Of a stretch of 64,000 nt of DNA, positions 1 through 11,849 are shown piece after piece. The translations under genes and the position numbers were made by a program. The DNA lies in assembly GCA_010909165.1 (NCBI GenBank), contig MU008156.1, positions 930,001-994,000 on the forward strand. Direction: 5' to 3'. Position 1 is the stretch's first letter. Each line of letters begins with the position of its first letter. Source of the stretch: Anthoceros angustus. Taxonomy: Eukaryota; Streptophyta; Anthocerotopsida; Anthocerotales; Anthocerotaceae. Under the pieces are notes generated by a model. The model saw only the letters and a program-made list of their open reading frames with translations, searched no databases and was not told the origin of the DNA.

Positions 1-2394
1 TGCACGGCACGTGTGGCATTCACACATCGCCTCCTGTAGGACCGCCTTTACCCTAACTTTGTGCTGACCGTTAAAGCCCACAACGGCCGGAAGCCCACGG
101 TGGGGCCGCGCACGCCCCGTTTGCAGTTTCCCGTTCTCCCAAGTGCCCACAAGTATGTTACGTATGTATGCTGGCGGAAAGCGTATTCTACGCCCGTGGC
201 CAGTACATGCCACCGTTGATGCCAAGTCGCTTTACATTCGTTTACTACAAAAAAAACATGTCCCCCTCCCTACACTGCATGCTACCGGGTGGGGTCAAAG
301 TGCACCCTTTTAAGACCTGTATTGTTGTCCTTCGTATTTTACTCGCTTTACTATCTTTTGTATTTATCGTTTGCATCTGTAAGGCTGGCAAATCATGTAA
401 ACCATGACTGAGCTCAGTATACGTACTATCCTTCGTATTTTGTTGTTTGTTTTAGTCACCCTCGCAGGCCATATCAGGAGCTCCTAAGTTGTTGCAACAT
501 GCTCCCCAGCACTCATCTACTCCCAGCAAAACCACGTAGAACGCATCAAAATCCACAATCCAAACGATTTTCAAGGCAAATTGGCTTCACAACCGAATAC
601 AAACAAGCCAGCGCTGGTAACCACTGGTTACAGCTACCGAGCGCAAAAATGGACCGGCCATGTGCCCGACGGCAAATAGCAGGCCGCCAGGCCCCAGGGC
701 CGGTACAGTCTCAGGGGCCCCCCCTCCTCCCCAACCGGCCTCACCTCGGTTCAGAAACGGGGAAGGGACGCAAGAACCGGGAGGCCACCGACCCACCGCC
801 GGCTACCAGCGGTATCCCGCACCGGCAGCTGTGCGAGACGGTGGAGGACGCAGTGGGGTCGTGGGGCCGGCACGGCAGGTGTGTGTTTTTTCAGGCTAAC
901 CAGAGAGAGGTTGTGCGGGCGTATGTCCGCGGGCCGGCTTCGTGAGCCTCGGTTTGAGTCGATCGAGGATCGAGGCGCATGGGTGATGATGGGAAGGGAC
1001 CCGGACATGGAGCAAGTACGCCTCGGCTGAGGCAACAAAGCAGCACATGCTTTAGAATTTTTCACTTCGCACTGTAAGCACAATTTGAGGCAGAAGGGTA
1101 CGAAAGTCTCCAGTCTTATGCTCGAGACTTTGGTGATTTGCGAGCTGTACTACTATGTTGTCTTTCGATGACGCATGGTTTCATCACAAATACTTAGCAC
1201 CCGTATATGGCATAGGCGCAATCCCTGGATGGAGCTGGTGTGGACTGCCAAGAGGTCCACCGTCCGCAAGTTAGAGAAGAAAGGGCTGAGGTTGGGCGGG
1301 AGGAGAGCAGGAGTTGCGGGTACGCATCCACAGCTGGGTCGCTTTGGAACTGTGGATGATGGCCTGCTCCTTGCTGTGTGTGTCAGGATTCGGCTTCAGG
1401 CTTTGGCTGGCTTCACATGTTTCTGGGCGTGGCCACTTTCCCCTCCTGTGACTTCAGCAGCTTACAGAGGCTGGGGTGAAAGAGTTCAGTTGAGGTAGAT
1501 CGGGAGACTCATCGGAGGCGTAGTTGCATGCGCAACAGACAATCAGAGGGGAAAGAAAAGGAAAGCAAACAGGCTGTGACAGTGCCCTAGATACCTGAGG
1601 CGTCACTGCATGGGAGGCCGGGAACACAAGTCCATGGACATTGATTGGGGCGTCCTCCGTCCACGCCCTCATTCGCACCATGAAACAGACACGGAAGCAG
1701 GAGGTGCGATTGTTGCCCGGGGAAGCGCGTCTCCGGTACCTTGTCGCGTGTCCAACAGGGTTGAACCGTAGGGTGAAACGTAGGTTCCATCAATTTTGCA
1801 ACACTTCACATTTGCAAAGGCTGTCACTGGAATAATAATATAATTGCAGAGTACAAGAGGAAGGGGTTCGCCGTTTAAGGCACCGAGTACAGAACGCCCA
1901 CACATTTATTTTACCAGGTAAGCAAATGATAACTTCCTCCAGACCTCTGCACGGATCTACATACCTACACCGAAAACGAGAAGAAGCTTTCGGAGCAGTT
2001 GGGTCTTCCAGAGTGACTTGCTACCTAACCTAATACATAAGGACCTAGATAGAAGCTGGGCTTCTGAGCTGGTTTTGAGGTTCTTAGCGAAGTGATGCCG
2101 GCAGAACAGCTGAGGTCTGCCGACTGCCAAAGAAAAGCTAAAAAGAAAAAGCAAAGTGCTGGTCGACAGCACTGCGACAGCCTTCACATCGGCGATCAGC
2201 AAATAATTTAGCTGCTCAAAGAAACATGGTGCTTGCAATCTCATTCTCGAGCTCCTACTCGCACTGTATCCTACAGGGTTAGCAATTGAAGTAAATTATC
2301 GAAGTCCTGGCTGGCGATAAACATGTACAGGGAGCTCTTCCTTGCTGCAGCCCAATAGCCTCTGCCGCACTGAACAAGGAGGCCTGAAATAAAA
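1..2394. other. Intergenic, no gene recognised
   Basis: Short open frames occur on both strands, but none resembles a protein family I know and none shows a convincing exon chain. The part next to 2394 is probably the 3' untranslated region of the minus-strand GT34 gene. No tRNA, satellite or clear transposon end was seen. Confidence 0.6.
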
Positions 2395-3753
2395 TTAACG
2401 AAGAGAGGCGTTGTGCAGGTGTAGAGGATTCGATGTGTCGTTTCGAATCCGCTTCACTTTGTGAGAGCCCAGGCTGCGGTGCTGGAATCCCAATATGTCC
2501 AACACCTGGTTGTCAGCAAAGTTGAATGCGCGCTCCATATGCTTTAAACACCGCTCAATCGGGTAGTCTCCGTACTTCCCACACGGCTTGCAGCCAACAA
2601 AGTGCGTGACAAACGGCCATCTCTCATCACCAAAACCTGGATGGCTATCCGCCATCATCTCTTCGTACCTCTCCACCAGGATCTCCCAGTAACCATGCAG
2701 GTAGTAGGAGTTTTCTAAATAAACCTTAGGCGACCACTGCTCTTTCTGCGTGATCAATAAATAAATGAGAGCCGACTGGTCATCCGCCTCGAACGGGGGA
2801 CGACCCTCCAAAAACTTGCTCAGAACCTTCCCGGCCTCATCGCGTATAGCACCCTTGGGCCCCATGGGAGCCCAGGCGTCCAGCATATCCAAAGACCACT
2901 GACAGTTCCGAAGAAGGAAACTACCAGTATTCAGTCCTATCCAGCTCTTCGTCTTGTATACGAGGTCATCCCACCCGTGCAAGACAAAGTTGTAATCCTT
3001 GTACTTGTCCACCGGCAGTTCGAACACCATGTCTGTGAAGAGCGCATCGCTGTCCATCCACCATATCCATTCTACCTCCGGATGTGTCAACATTAGCTTC
3101 CGCAATAGGGGAAGCTTAGACCAATAACCAGCCATCTTGTGATCCAAGAAAGCCATGTTGTAGACGATTTCCATGTCGTGCAGGCGGCAGTAATCGATCT
3201 TGTTCTTCAAGGCCTTGAGAAGATAGTGATCGCCGATGGAGTTCTCACACGGCTGGGGAGACGATCCAGACACCAACAAGACCCGCGGCTGTCCCTTCTT
3301 ATTGGACCTTATACCCGGATTCTGCTCCAGCCAAGACTGCCTTTGCTCGTTCCAGTCAGATATCTTAGGGCCCAGGCTGTAAGGCAGCCCCGAACTGGCC
3401 GCCTCCTCCGCCTGCTCCTCCCAGTCCGTAGGATCCGAGAAGTCCATCTTGACCTCAGTCAGCGTGCGGACCGGTTCCCGCACCAGAGCAACGTCCTGCG
3501 CAGCAAATCCCGCCTCCTGAGTCTGGTAGCTCTGGCTTAGCATCAGCGGCCCCCGCAGCACCATCACGGTCATAAATCCCGCGAACAAGGTGAGGCACAG
3601 ATTCTTGAACCCCTTCACAATACCCCTCCCCCGCGGACTCCGCATAAATCTGTTCAAGCTCCATCCTCCTCGAGGTATCCTCGGCAGGGCCATTCCGAGA
3701 GCGAGAAAATGGCCGTCCCTTACCCTACCCCGCCACACAAGCCCGGAGTCCAC
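2395..3753 (-). CDS. XXT: GT34 xyloglucan 6-xylosyltransferase-like glycosyltransferase
   Basis: This intronless frame of up to 452 residues encodes a type II Golgi membrane protein of family GT34. Members transfer xylose (XXT) or galactose onto beta-glucan or mannan backbones during hemicellulose synthesis. A basic N-terminus is followed by one membrane segment at about residues 50-68, then a stem and the catalytic domain. The metal-binding DxD lies in WWMDSDALFTDMVFELP. The family's C-terminal block is present as FVTHFVGCKPCGKYGDYP followed by ERCLKHMERAFNFADNQVL. The true start may be the in-frame ATG at 3693 (MALPRIPRGG) or a later Met, because family members begin just before a short basic stretch and the anchor. 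Xylosyl rather than galactosyl transfer is inferred from overall resemblance to XXT proteins. The gene appears intact and stands alone. Confidence 0.93.
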   Translation of the reverse strand: MDSGLVWRGRVRDGHFLALGMALPRIPRGGWSLNRFMRSPRGRGIVKGFKNLCLTLFAGFMTVMVLRGPLMLSQSYQTQEAGFAAQDVALVREPVRTLTEVKMDFSDPTDWEEQAEEAASSGLPYSLGPKISDWNEQRQSWLEQNPGIRSNKKGQPRVLLVSGSSPQPCENSIGDHYLLKALKNKIDYCRLHDMEIVYNMAFLDHKMAGYWSKLPLLRKLMLTHPEVEWIWWMDSDALFTDMVFELPVDKYKDYNFVLHGWDDLVYKTKSWIGLNTGSFLLRNCQWSLDMLDAWAPMGPKGAIRDEAGKVLSKFLEGRPPFEADDQSALIYLLITQKEQWSPKVYLENSYYLHGYWEILVERYEEMMADSHPGFGDERWPFVTHFVGCKPCGKYGDYPIERCLKHMERAFNFADNQVLDILGFQHRSLGSHKVKRIRNDTSNPLHLHNASLR

Positions 3754-5973
3754 AGATCAGCCACAGAAGGGCTCAAACAAAGCACCGAAGCCACACCACA
3801 CCCCGTTCCAGCCTCAAAACACCTCAAAAAACACTCTCGCAAGCCCACTGCCACAAGCATCCGCAGGCATCCCCCAAAGACTCACACCAGCCCGCGATCT
3901 TGCTCACCAGATGCTCAATGCCGTCCCCCGCCTGCCGCCTCAAGCCCCCGGCTCCCGCCGCCCTTGCAACAACGGCAAGAGCGACAGCATTTCCCCACCG
4001 CAATGCCTCCCAGCCGCAGCTCAACCAAGGCCCCCGACCGGAGGCGGCCCACCGATGGCGGGAGCCGGACCGCAGCAATTGCGATCCCGGACGATCCACC
4101 AACCGGCCTCACCGCCCGCCTGCGGTTGGGGAACAGGTAGCGCCTCCGCGGCTGAGCGGGGAGGAGCTGGCGCCGTTGTGGCGGTGATAGGTTGCTGTCC
4201 TGGAGCTGCCGCTGCTGCGTCGCCCTCGCTGGCCTTCGCCTTCTCGGTCGCGCTCTTGCTCTTGCTCGCGGGCTTTCACTCGCTCTCGGGCGCACAGCAG
4301 GCGGCGAGAATGGCTGGAGGAGAGAGAGGCGGTGGCGCGGGAGAGTGGGGAGAGAGAGTAGAGAGAGAACCAGCGTATGAAGCGGATTCAAGTGTGTGTG
4401 CGTCTACTGTTTGTATGTACGCTGTACAGTACTGTATGATGTGGGAGGCGGGTTTCCGGTCCCTCGCAGTCCTGCCTGGGCCTGTCATGAGCCCGCGACA
4501 GAGACCTCCCACACAACTGCTGTGCTGGGATTTCCCACAAACGGGCAACTTGAGTGAACTCGAGCTTCCCGATACGCGGCCCTCGTGACCGATCGCGACA
4601 CTGTCACTCGCTTCAAATATGCTTGCTTTGGAGGCCTTGTCCTCTACCTACTGCACTCCCAGCACAGATCTCCGCAAAATTGGCTTGGAGTTTGCGTCTA
4701 GTAGAGTGATGACACGAGAGTTTGGTGTGGAGAATGATTTTAGAGGACTTCTGTGAGAGAAATGATGGTATCATGTACCACGCCTTCCGTCATCCTCGAC
4801 TGCGTTACCCAAAGTGGATTTTAGGCAATATCATCACCAACTAATGCAACTGTGTTCCGGGTATCTGTTGATTGATGATTTGTGTGGCCAGCGCATGGCT
4901 GTGCGACAGACACAAGAATGACATGGGCTCGGGACATGGAATCTCTAACTTGATCTAAAACTGGAGCCCTGGGAGTCCAGACTTCCTCAACGGACAAATG
5001 GACAATTTTACTAATGGGGACATGGAAGTTCAGACTTCGTCAATAGACGCTATCAGTAAGCTCTGAACTAGCCGAAGTGAGAGCATCCACAGGGGTCTGC
5101 TTCTGCAGGCTCTTGATTTCATTTTCCTTGCATGGGTTGCACTTGGAGGGATTTCTGTTTCTGTTGCTTCACTGGCAAGAGGAGAGTGAATGAAGCACCT
5201 CCAGGAAGCTTGGGAGTACTATCCCCCTAAGAGCAACAAGGACAGTAGAAGGGTTCAGTCGTGCAATGCATGGCTTCCCACGTAGAGGGACGGCAGTAGT
5301 ATATTTGTTGTGATGGAGCGGAGCATAACCAGGTCCCGGTGCTCCCACCTGTGCTCTGGAGCACCATCTTTGGTCACGAACTTCAACCTCCTCAATCTCG
5401 AGTGATGTGCTATTTCTTTCACCACTGTCTCAGCTTCTTTGTCTCCCGTTAGCATCTTCCAATCCTCTATCATTATCAGAAGAATCAACTTCCGTGGAAG
5501 GATCCATATGTCCCCTGGTGCTCACGGCCTCATGGTGCTGTTCCTCTCATAAGCCCAGTGCGTGAACCAACGACCACCACCCCTGCTCCACAGCTCTAGG
5601 GCTTTTCGGCCCTTCATGGATCAAGCTCTCTGCCTGCATTGAGGTCATGAGCTCCGTCAAACACGAGAAACACTCTTCCTTTGACAGAGCCTGGGTGCCC
5701 TTACCTTGTTATCAACTGCAGGCCCCAGCCCGATCGACTGTCGTAGCAGGCGCACAAGAGTAGGTTAGTTAGTAGACACATGCAGACATTACAACTGTGT
5801 AAAAGCACAACCGGCCTTACAACACGGAGGCACAACCAGGTCCAGGCCCAGGAACGCTCAACTGCCGAGCCTTGACGGTTGGTTGCAGCAAAGGATGCAT
5901 GTCTTCCACGGCGCTGCCGTCTCCTGGAGGGCGTGAAAAATGCACATCCCGGTCGTGACGCCTGAAGGAAGCA
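3754..5973. other. Intergenic between GT34 and TH2-like gene
   Basis: The first 800 bases are GC-rich with overlapping open frames on both strands. They probably form the promoter and 5' region of the minus-strand GT34 gene. From about 4600 to 5900 the sequence looks ordinary and I recognise no coding exon, RNA gene or repeat. A small upstream exon of the TH2-like gene cannot be excluded. Confidence 0.5.
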
Positions 5974-8900
5974 ATGGGAGACGACGGCGAGGAATTCCGT
6001 GGACATTCCCGGGCCGGGTCTCGGGTGGTGGCGACAGCGTGGAAGCCAGGGAGGCCTTTGCCTGCTTCTCGGCATTCCAGTGTCATCGACTGGCCTGCAG
6101 AGCGGGCGTCTGGATCGAGGGCCTGGCTGCACGGTCTGGTGCCTCCAGGAGAGCAAGGGGGGTCTCTTTCGGGGTCCCAGTACAGCATTCCCACGGTAGC
6201 AGGGTCCCAGGCCACCGATGACAGCAGCGTGGCGGTGCAGGAAGAGCTTCCTCCCCGAAGCTCGCAGGTTTCGGGTGATGTGGGGCCTGAATGGGCTCCC
6301 CGTGCACCACTGTTTCCCCGACTGTCCATCAGTGGGGCGCCGTTGAAGCTGGTTGATGCGATCTGGACAGGGGCCCAGGCGGAGGTTATGTCCTTTCTCC
6401 ACCACCCATTTCTCGGAGCTGTTATCACGCACAACGTGCCCACCGAGCTTCTGACGCAATACCTGAATGAAGAGGCCTTCCTCTTCTCTGCAGCAACTAT
6501 GTTGTGAGGCTGCTGACCTAGTTTCTATGTTCTGCTGGATTCAGGGGGTTGTTGTACGGATCTCTGACATGAGTGTGCTGTTGCAACACACAGATCTCAT
6601 CACCCGGTAGTGAGTGCTGCTTTGCTCAACGTGCCAAATTTTGTCAACACCTTGAGAGTTGTGCTTTATGACTTGGTAATGCTCACCTCTTAAGGCAACG
6701 GGGCTTAGAGGGTGGTCGCATTTTCGCTTGCGTGATGCCGCATTTTCTCATGCTGGCCAGAGTTTGTAGACAAGTTATGGCTGCAGCTCAGGGTTTGTGC
6801 ATGTCTCAGACTCAAGACGGCTGGAATGGTATATTTGCCACTCTTGATGGATTGCAATCACGTGACTTCAACAGCACAGTGGCGCAGCAGAAGCAATGTG
6901 GTCCTTCTTGCAACAAAAGTCGTCTTCCAATTACAACGTGGATGCTCTGGTTGCTTGGGTAGCCATTCTGCGCGTAAGGAGGCTTGTTGAAGCTGTCATT
7001 GGCAGGAGGATCCCCACGCAAGGAATAGGAAAGAGTCCATTTGTTGTGTGGATCAGCACTTATGGTGAAGAAGCATTCCAGGTCAGTGTATGATCCAGTT
7101 TGTGGTACTTCTGGCTTTGTACTTGTTGAGACTCGTGTCATTTTTGCTGAATGTGGACCAGCACGTACAGATCTGTGCTACGACACTGGAGGAAGCACTG
7201 GAATCCTGTTATCCACAAAGCCCTGACCAAGGAGAAATGCAACGGCTGCTGGATGTTTTCAGGACAACGATCAGGCTTGACATCGAAATGTTTTCAAACT
7301 TGTACTCTAGTGTTCCCAACTACACGGAGTATAAAATTGAACAGAATAGTCCATGGAACCCTTGTAATCTCCTCTTTGCCACAGACTATGACTGCACGTG
7401 TACAGTGAAGGATTCTTGTTACCTTCTAGTATGGGCTTCAGAGGCTACAGGGCGAATCAATGACGGCCGGCTGGTGCAGGCTCACCAGGCTATTTGCGTT
7501 GATCATGATGTGAGTGTGCTGGATTGTCTGGCATCTATGCCTGACTTCAATTTTGACCCGGGCCCTGAGCAATTTATATCGGAGATAAGGTTTGAGCTGT
7601 TGCCCGGAATGGACCCTGGTCTTGAATCAATGGCCAGAGCGATTCTCGACCAGGATTATATGGATATAGGGGATATTGCTGCAATGCAACCTGTTTCCGG
7701 GTTTGCAGCCATCCGAGAGGCGCTCCTGTGGCTAGCACAACTTGAAACTGACACAAATAAGGTACGAGACCAACAAGATTCAAATTTGGAAAGTTGTTAA
7801 GACCTCAGGTACATTATCTGACCCACAGTCTACGAAAACTGTGGGTTAGGCGACGTATCGAACTAAGCAAGATTAATAATGCATGTCCCATGTTATCCAA
7901 GGTTGACAAAGCTGGTTATCTCCTTTCTTTTGCAGAAAGTCATGGACCGTGGACTGTTGATAGGGCTAACCAGACAGACTATCAAGGCAGCGGGGAAGAA
8001 GGCTGCTATGCAAAACAACTGCCTCCAAGTACTCAAAAGACTAACAAAATCTGGGTGCTCTATCCATGTTATCTCCGCGAACTGGTCAAGGGATCTGATC
8101 TTGAGCGGACTTTCCTTTATCCCTGGTAGGAAGCTGCATCAAGGGGGCTTTACCCTCCTTCGTCTTGTCTCGTGTCGCTGTAATAAGGGGATGGGCAACG
8201 AGACCTAATGTAAGCTATGTCGTGTCATGCAGAGGGCATGCTTTATGTTCATTCCAATGATTTGGAGTATGAGGCATCTGGAACATCTAACGGGAAGTTC
8301 TCGAGTAGCGTCACAAACGCTTTTGACAAGGAGCACGTCTTAGAAGTGCTTCGAAGGATTGTGAATCAATATGCTGGGGTTGAACAGCCCTCCTCGCATT
8401 TTCTTCCTGACGATCAAGGAAGGATGGTTGTATACCTTGGAGATGCTCAGACTGACTTGTTGGCTCTACTTGATGCGGACCTTGGCATAGTTATTGGCAA
8501 AAACGCAGCTCTGAGACACATGCTAAGTAGATACAGGATTCGGTTGCTGCCACTCGTGGAGGCTTCAGCCCATATTTCTGTTTCTAGACTGTACAGTTCT
8601 CATCGCAGCTACAGGCAATCAGGAATCTTATTTGAAGCAAGTGGTTGGGAGGATGTTGAAGCCTGCCTCTTTGGGGATTGCACATTACAGGCCACTGATG
8701 ATTTCAGGGCCTTCTGCTGTCCACCAGGGCAACGAGGTGTTCTTCACAAGGAGAGAACAGGGCAGCAAAACAGGCTGTCCCAGTTCAGAACTTCTGTTGT
8801 GCAGTCAAACTCTTTTGGATCTGACATTTCATCTCCAGGCCTTCAGCCCATGCCGAAGTACCGCAGCTCTCAGGAATTTACGTCTGGAGATCAGCCTTTC

Positions 8901-10967
8901 GGTCAGAAGCCTCAAAGATTTTCGTCTGATGAGGGGCTGCATATGACAGGCCAAGGCGGTTATGGCCAAGGAGGTCAGTTTGGATCTTTCTCGCAAGGAT
9001 CGCCGATGGGAGGGCAAGGTGGATTTTCTGTGGGAGGTCAGTCTAAATCTCTCATGGCCTTTCCCAGACAAGAAGGTTACGGTGAAGGAGGTCAGTCAGG
9101 ATCCGTCTCTCAAGGATCTCTGATGGGAGGGCAAGGTGGATTTCCTTTGAGAGGTCAGTCTAAATCCCTCACGCCCTTTCCCAGACAAGAAGGTTCTGGT
9201 GAAGGAGGTCAGTCGAGATCTTTCTCTCAAGGAACTCGCTTCCCCGGACAAGAAGGTTATGGTGAAGGAGGTCAGTCAGGATCTTTCTCTCAAGGAACTC
9301 CCTTCCCCGGACAAGAAGGTTATGGCGAGGGAGGTCAGTCAGGATCTTTCTCTCAAGGAACGCCCTTTCCCGGACAAGCAGGTTATGGTGAGGGAGGATC
9401 TTTCTCTCAAGGAATGCCCTATCCCGGACAAGCAGGTTATGGTGAGGGAGGATCTTTCTCTCAAGGAATGCCCTATCCCGGACAAGCAGGTTACGGTGAG
9501 GGAGGATCGTTCTCTCAAGGAATGCCCTATCCCGGACAAGCAGGTTATGGTGAGGGAGTTCAGTCAGGATCTTTCTCTCAAGGCATGGCCTTTCCCATGC
9601 AAGTTGGTCAGGATGAGGGAGTCCGAACTGCATCATTTTCTCAAGGAATGCCCTTCCCTCGCCAGGAAGGTCAGGATGCATCTTTTTCCAGCGAGTTTCC
9701 GTTCCCCAGACAAGTTGGTCAGGATGAGGGAGGTCGAACTGCATCATTTGCTCACGAAATGCCCTTCCCTCGCCAGGAAGGTCAGGATGCATCTTTCTCC
9801 AGCGAGTTCCCGTTTCCCAAACAAGGTGCTTATGGTGATGGAGGTCTTAGTGGACCTTTCTCCGATGGTTTCCCCTTTCCCGAACAAATTGGTTACGATA
9901 AGGAGGGTCAGGGCGGATCGTCCTCACGGGGGATGATGCCCTTTGGTGCTCGAGGAGCTGATGGCCTGGAAGGTCCGACTGGATCCTTCTCGACAAGAAT
10001 GCCTGTTGTCGGAGAAGGTGAGCTCGATCAGAGAGGAGGATCATTCTCTGAAGAAATGCCGCCGTTTAGTGGGTTCGAAGGAGCACGTTCCTCACGAAGG
10101 CTTCCTTTCAGTCCAAGATTTTCCTTCACTATTGGATCGCAAGGGACTCCAGTAGCTAAGAAACAGTCCTTCAGCCAAGCCCCCGCGTTGACGCCCATGC
10201 CAAAGAACATGTGGATGTCGGCAGAGCTACAGCCAGGTGGGTACAAAGAAGACGTGCGCGTGGAGAAAGTGAATAGGGCTCCTTCCTTTACAGATGCGCC
10301 CTTGGGGGCTACGTTCCCATCGTTTGGAGCTCCCGATGCCTCAGTGAGTCAGTCTGGAAGGATGAGCACACCTCCGAAAACAAGGACCAGCACGCCTCCC
10401 AAGCCATCCTTCAGTCAAGGCGAAAGGTCGAGAGACAGAACGCCACCGAAAGGTAGACCCCTCACTCCAACGCTGCCACCTTTCCGTCAAGGAGCGCAAG
10501 GATTGGAGATGAAGGGGATGGACTTTCCAAGGATGAGCACGCCTCCGAACGTATCATTCAGTCAAGACCCTCCTGAGAGCTTCGACATGTCTAGGCGAGG
10601 CACTCTTCCCCAAAGCATGTCGTTCACTAGTCAGGCAAATCCTGGCAACCGTGATGATGGCTTCCCATCGTTTCCCAGAATGAGCACACCTCCCAAGACA
10701 AGGCAATCCAGTCAGGGAACTCCTGGATTTGGTGACGGAGATTTGGACGGTATGCTTCTTAAGAATTCCTACAGCCAGTCACCAGCTCAGGGGTTTCAAA
10801 CGGAGGGACCTCCCCTGCCCTTCTCTCCACCTCCACCTCTCAAGGGGATGCCTCGACCTTTGAAGGCCATGCCCCTGGCCATGATGCCCATGCCCCAAAA
10901 CATGGCCACAAATGCCCCGAATCCTCTGGGTGGCTTTCCCCAAGGATTTCAAGGTGAGGACGAATGA
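5974..10967 (+). CDS. TH2: TH2-like protein: TenA domain, HAD phosphatase and a giant repeat tail
   Basis: Six exons join in phase: 5974-6503, 6761-6828, 6891-7081, 7171-7761, 7936-8125 and 8233-10967, giving 1434 residues. Plant TH2 is a TenA-HAD fusion whose HAD part dephosphorylates thiamine monophosphate. The TenA part is diverged but recognisable (HHPFLGAVITHNVPTELL in exon 1, WISTYGEEAF in exon 3). HAD motif I is LFATDYDCTCTVKDS, keeping both aspartates; motif II is HVISANWSRDLI; motif IV is YLGDAQTDLLALLDADLG. The HAD domain ends near residue 673, where ordinary TH2 proteins (about 617 aa) stop. The remaining roughly 760 residues are low complexity, first tandem repeats and then a P/S-rich stretch with recurring RMSTPP. 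The tail is in the same exon as the C-terminal half of the HAD domain, so it is not a splicing artefact. The start codon is the least certain part. Confidence 0.85.
8940..9900 (+). repeat. Coding tandem repeats in the TH2-like tail
   Basis: In-frame repeats of about 18-25 codons follow the pattern GYGEGGQSGSFSQGTPFPGQ, with shorter 54-bp units (GYGEGGSFSQGMPYPGQA) between about 9380 and 9560. The best-conserved units are nearly identical at DNA level, which points to recent unequal exchange. The units lack hydrophobic residues apart from F, Y and M and are likely disordered. The repeat also leaves long open frames on the opposite strand, which I take as shadows. Confidence 0.9.
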
Positions 10968-11513
10968 TGGAATCATGGAACTAATTTTAGAGAGCACCGA
11001 GCAATGTGGGCTCCCGGCAAACCAGAATTTTCGCCTCTCATGTTGAACACATTATCTCTCTGTCTTTGATGTCGAGAACAACAGGTCTTTCCTACTACTC
11101 ATCAGAACAGAACCGATCTAACGTGCAGGGCAGTTCCGAGGACTAACAAGGCAGTTCTATCAGAGTGGTTACAAATCGTTGCATTTTCACTAACTCAAAC
11201 ACCATCTCATCCTGCATGGAACCTAACACAAGCGCTTTCATGAAAAAATGCCAGTTCCCTTTCTTTCTGCTCCTCCGCAGTCTTTGCTCCGGAGCTCCTG
11301 CATCCTTCCCAGTCTTTTGTACAGACCAAGACAAAGTAAGTAGCCTCCCCAATCTTCTTCTACCGACCAAGAAGAGTAACTATAATAACTTCATAACAAG
11401 AGTGATGAGGAATAGAAAAATTGCATTACAAAACATATACAACTAAGCCCGTATATAGGGAACACACAACCCTATTTAGGAAACCCTACCTAACAGAATA
11501 TCATACACCGGTT
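10968..11513. other. 3' flank of the TH2-like gene, duplicated elsewhere
   Basis: Non-coding sequence that probably includes the 3' untranslated region. Its first part, to about 11250, is repeated with a few differences at about 26825-27105, so the duplication that made the tail pseudogene extended past the stop codon. The rest is AT-rich and holds nothing I recognise. Confidence 0.7.
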
Positions 11514-11756
11514 CCATTAATCTCTATATGGGAAAAGAAGACTTTATTATAAAAAAGAGACGGAAAAACCATTCACTTTTCAAAACTACACCGATTCCAT
11601 TAATCTCTATATGGGAAAAGAAGACTTTATTATAAAAAAGAGACGGAAAAACCATCCACTTTTCAAAACTACACCGATTCCATTAATCTCTATATGGGAA
11701 AAGAAGACTTTATTATAAAAAAGAGACGGAAAAACCATCCACTTTTCAAAACTACC
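11514..11756. repeat. 83-bp tandem repeat, about 2.9 copies
   Basis: Three nearly identical units start at 11514, 11597 and 11680, each beginning CCATTAATCTCTATATGGGA. The third stops about 7 bases short. Only one position differs clearly (attcactt against atccactt), so the array is young. Each unit contains an A-rich segment but no gene. Confidence 0.95.
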
Positions 11757-11849
11757 AACCGCCCGAAGAACTTCATGGTCAGGATGTGAAAAGGCCTACT
11801 TACCACCGGTGTCGAAGAAGCTACCTCCCCACGCTCGTTGTCATTCTGT

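Noticed and set aside
499-945. 148-aa plus-strand frame
   Set aside because: Low-complexity proline-rich translation with a competing open frame on the other strand and no similarity that I can see.
3590-4588. 332-aa plus-strand frame upstream of GT34
   Set aside because: Overlaps the GT34 N-terminus antisense and is GC-driven; no domain or splice evidence.
5701-6459. Minus-strand frames of 252 and 208 aa
   Set aside because: They overlap the first exon of the TH2-like gene, whose TenA-like sequence explains the region; the antisense products are proline/arginine-rich and unrecognisable.
9169-9792. 207-aa minus-strand frame of repeated HPDLPGEGRAF-like units
   Set aside because: It is the opposite strand of the in-frame coding repeat of the TH2-like tail; the period and stop-free run come from the repeat itself.
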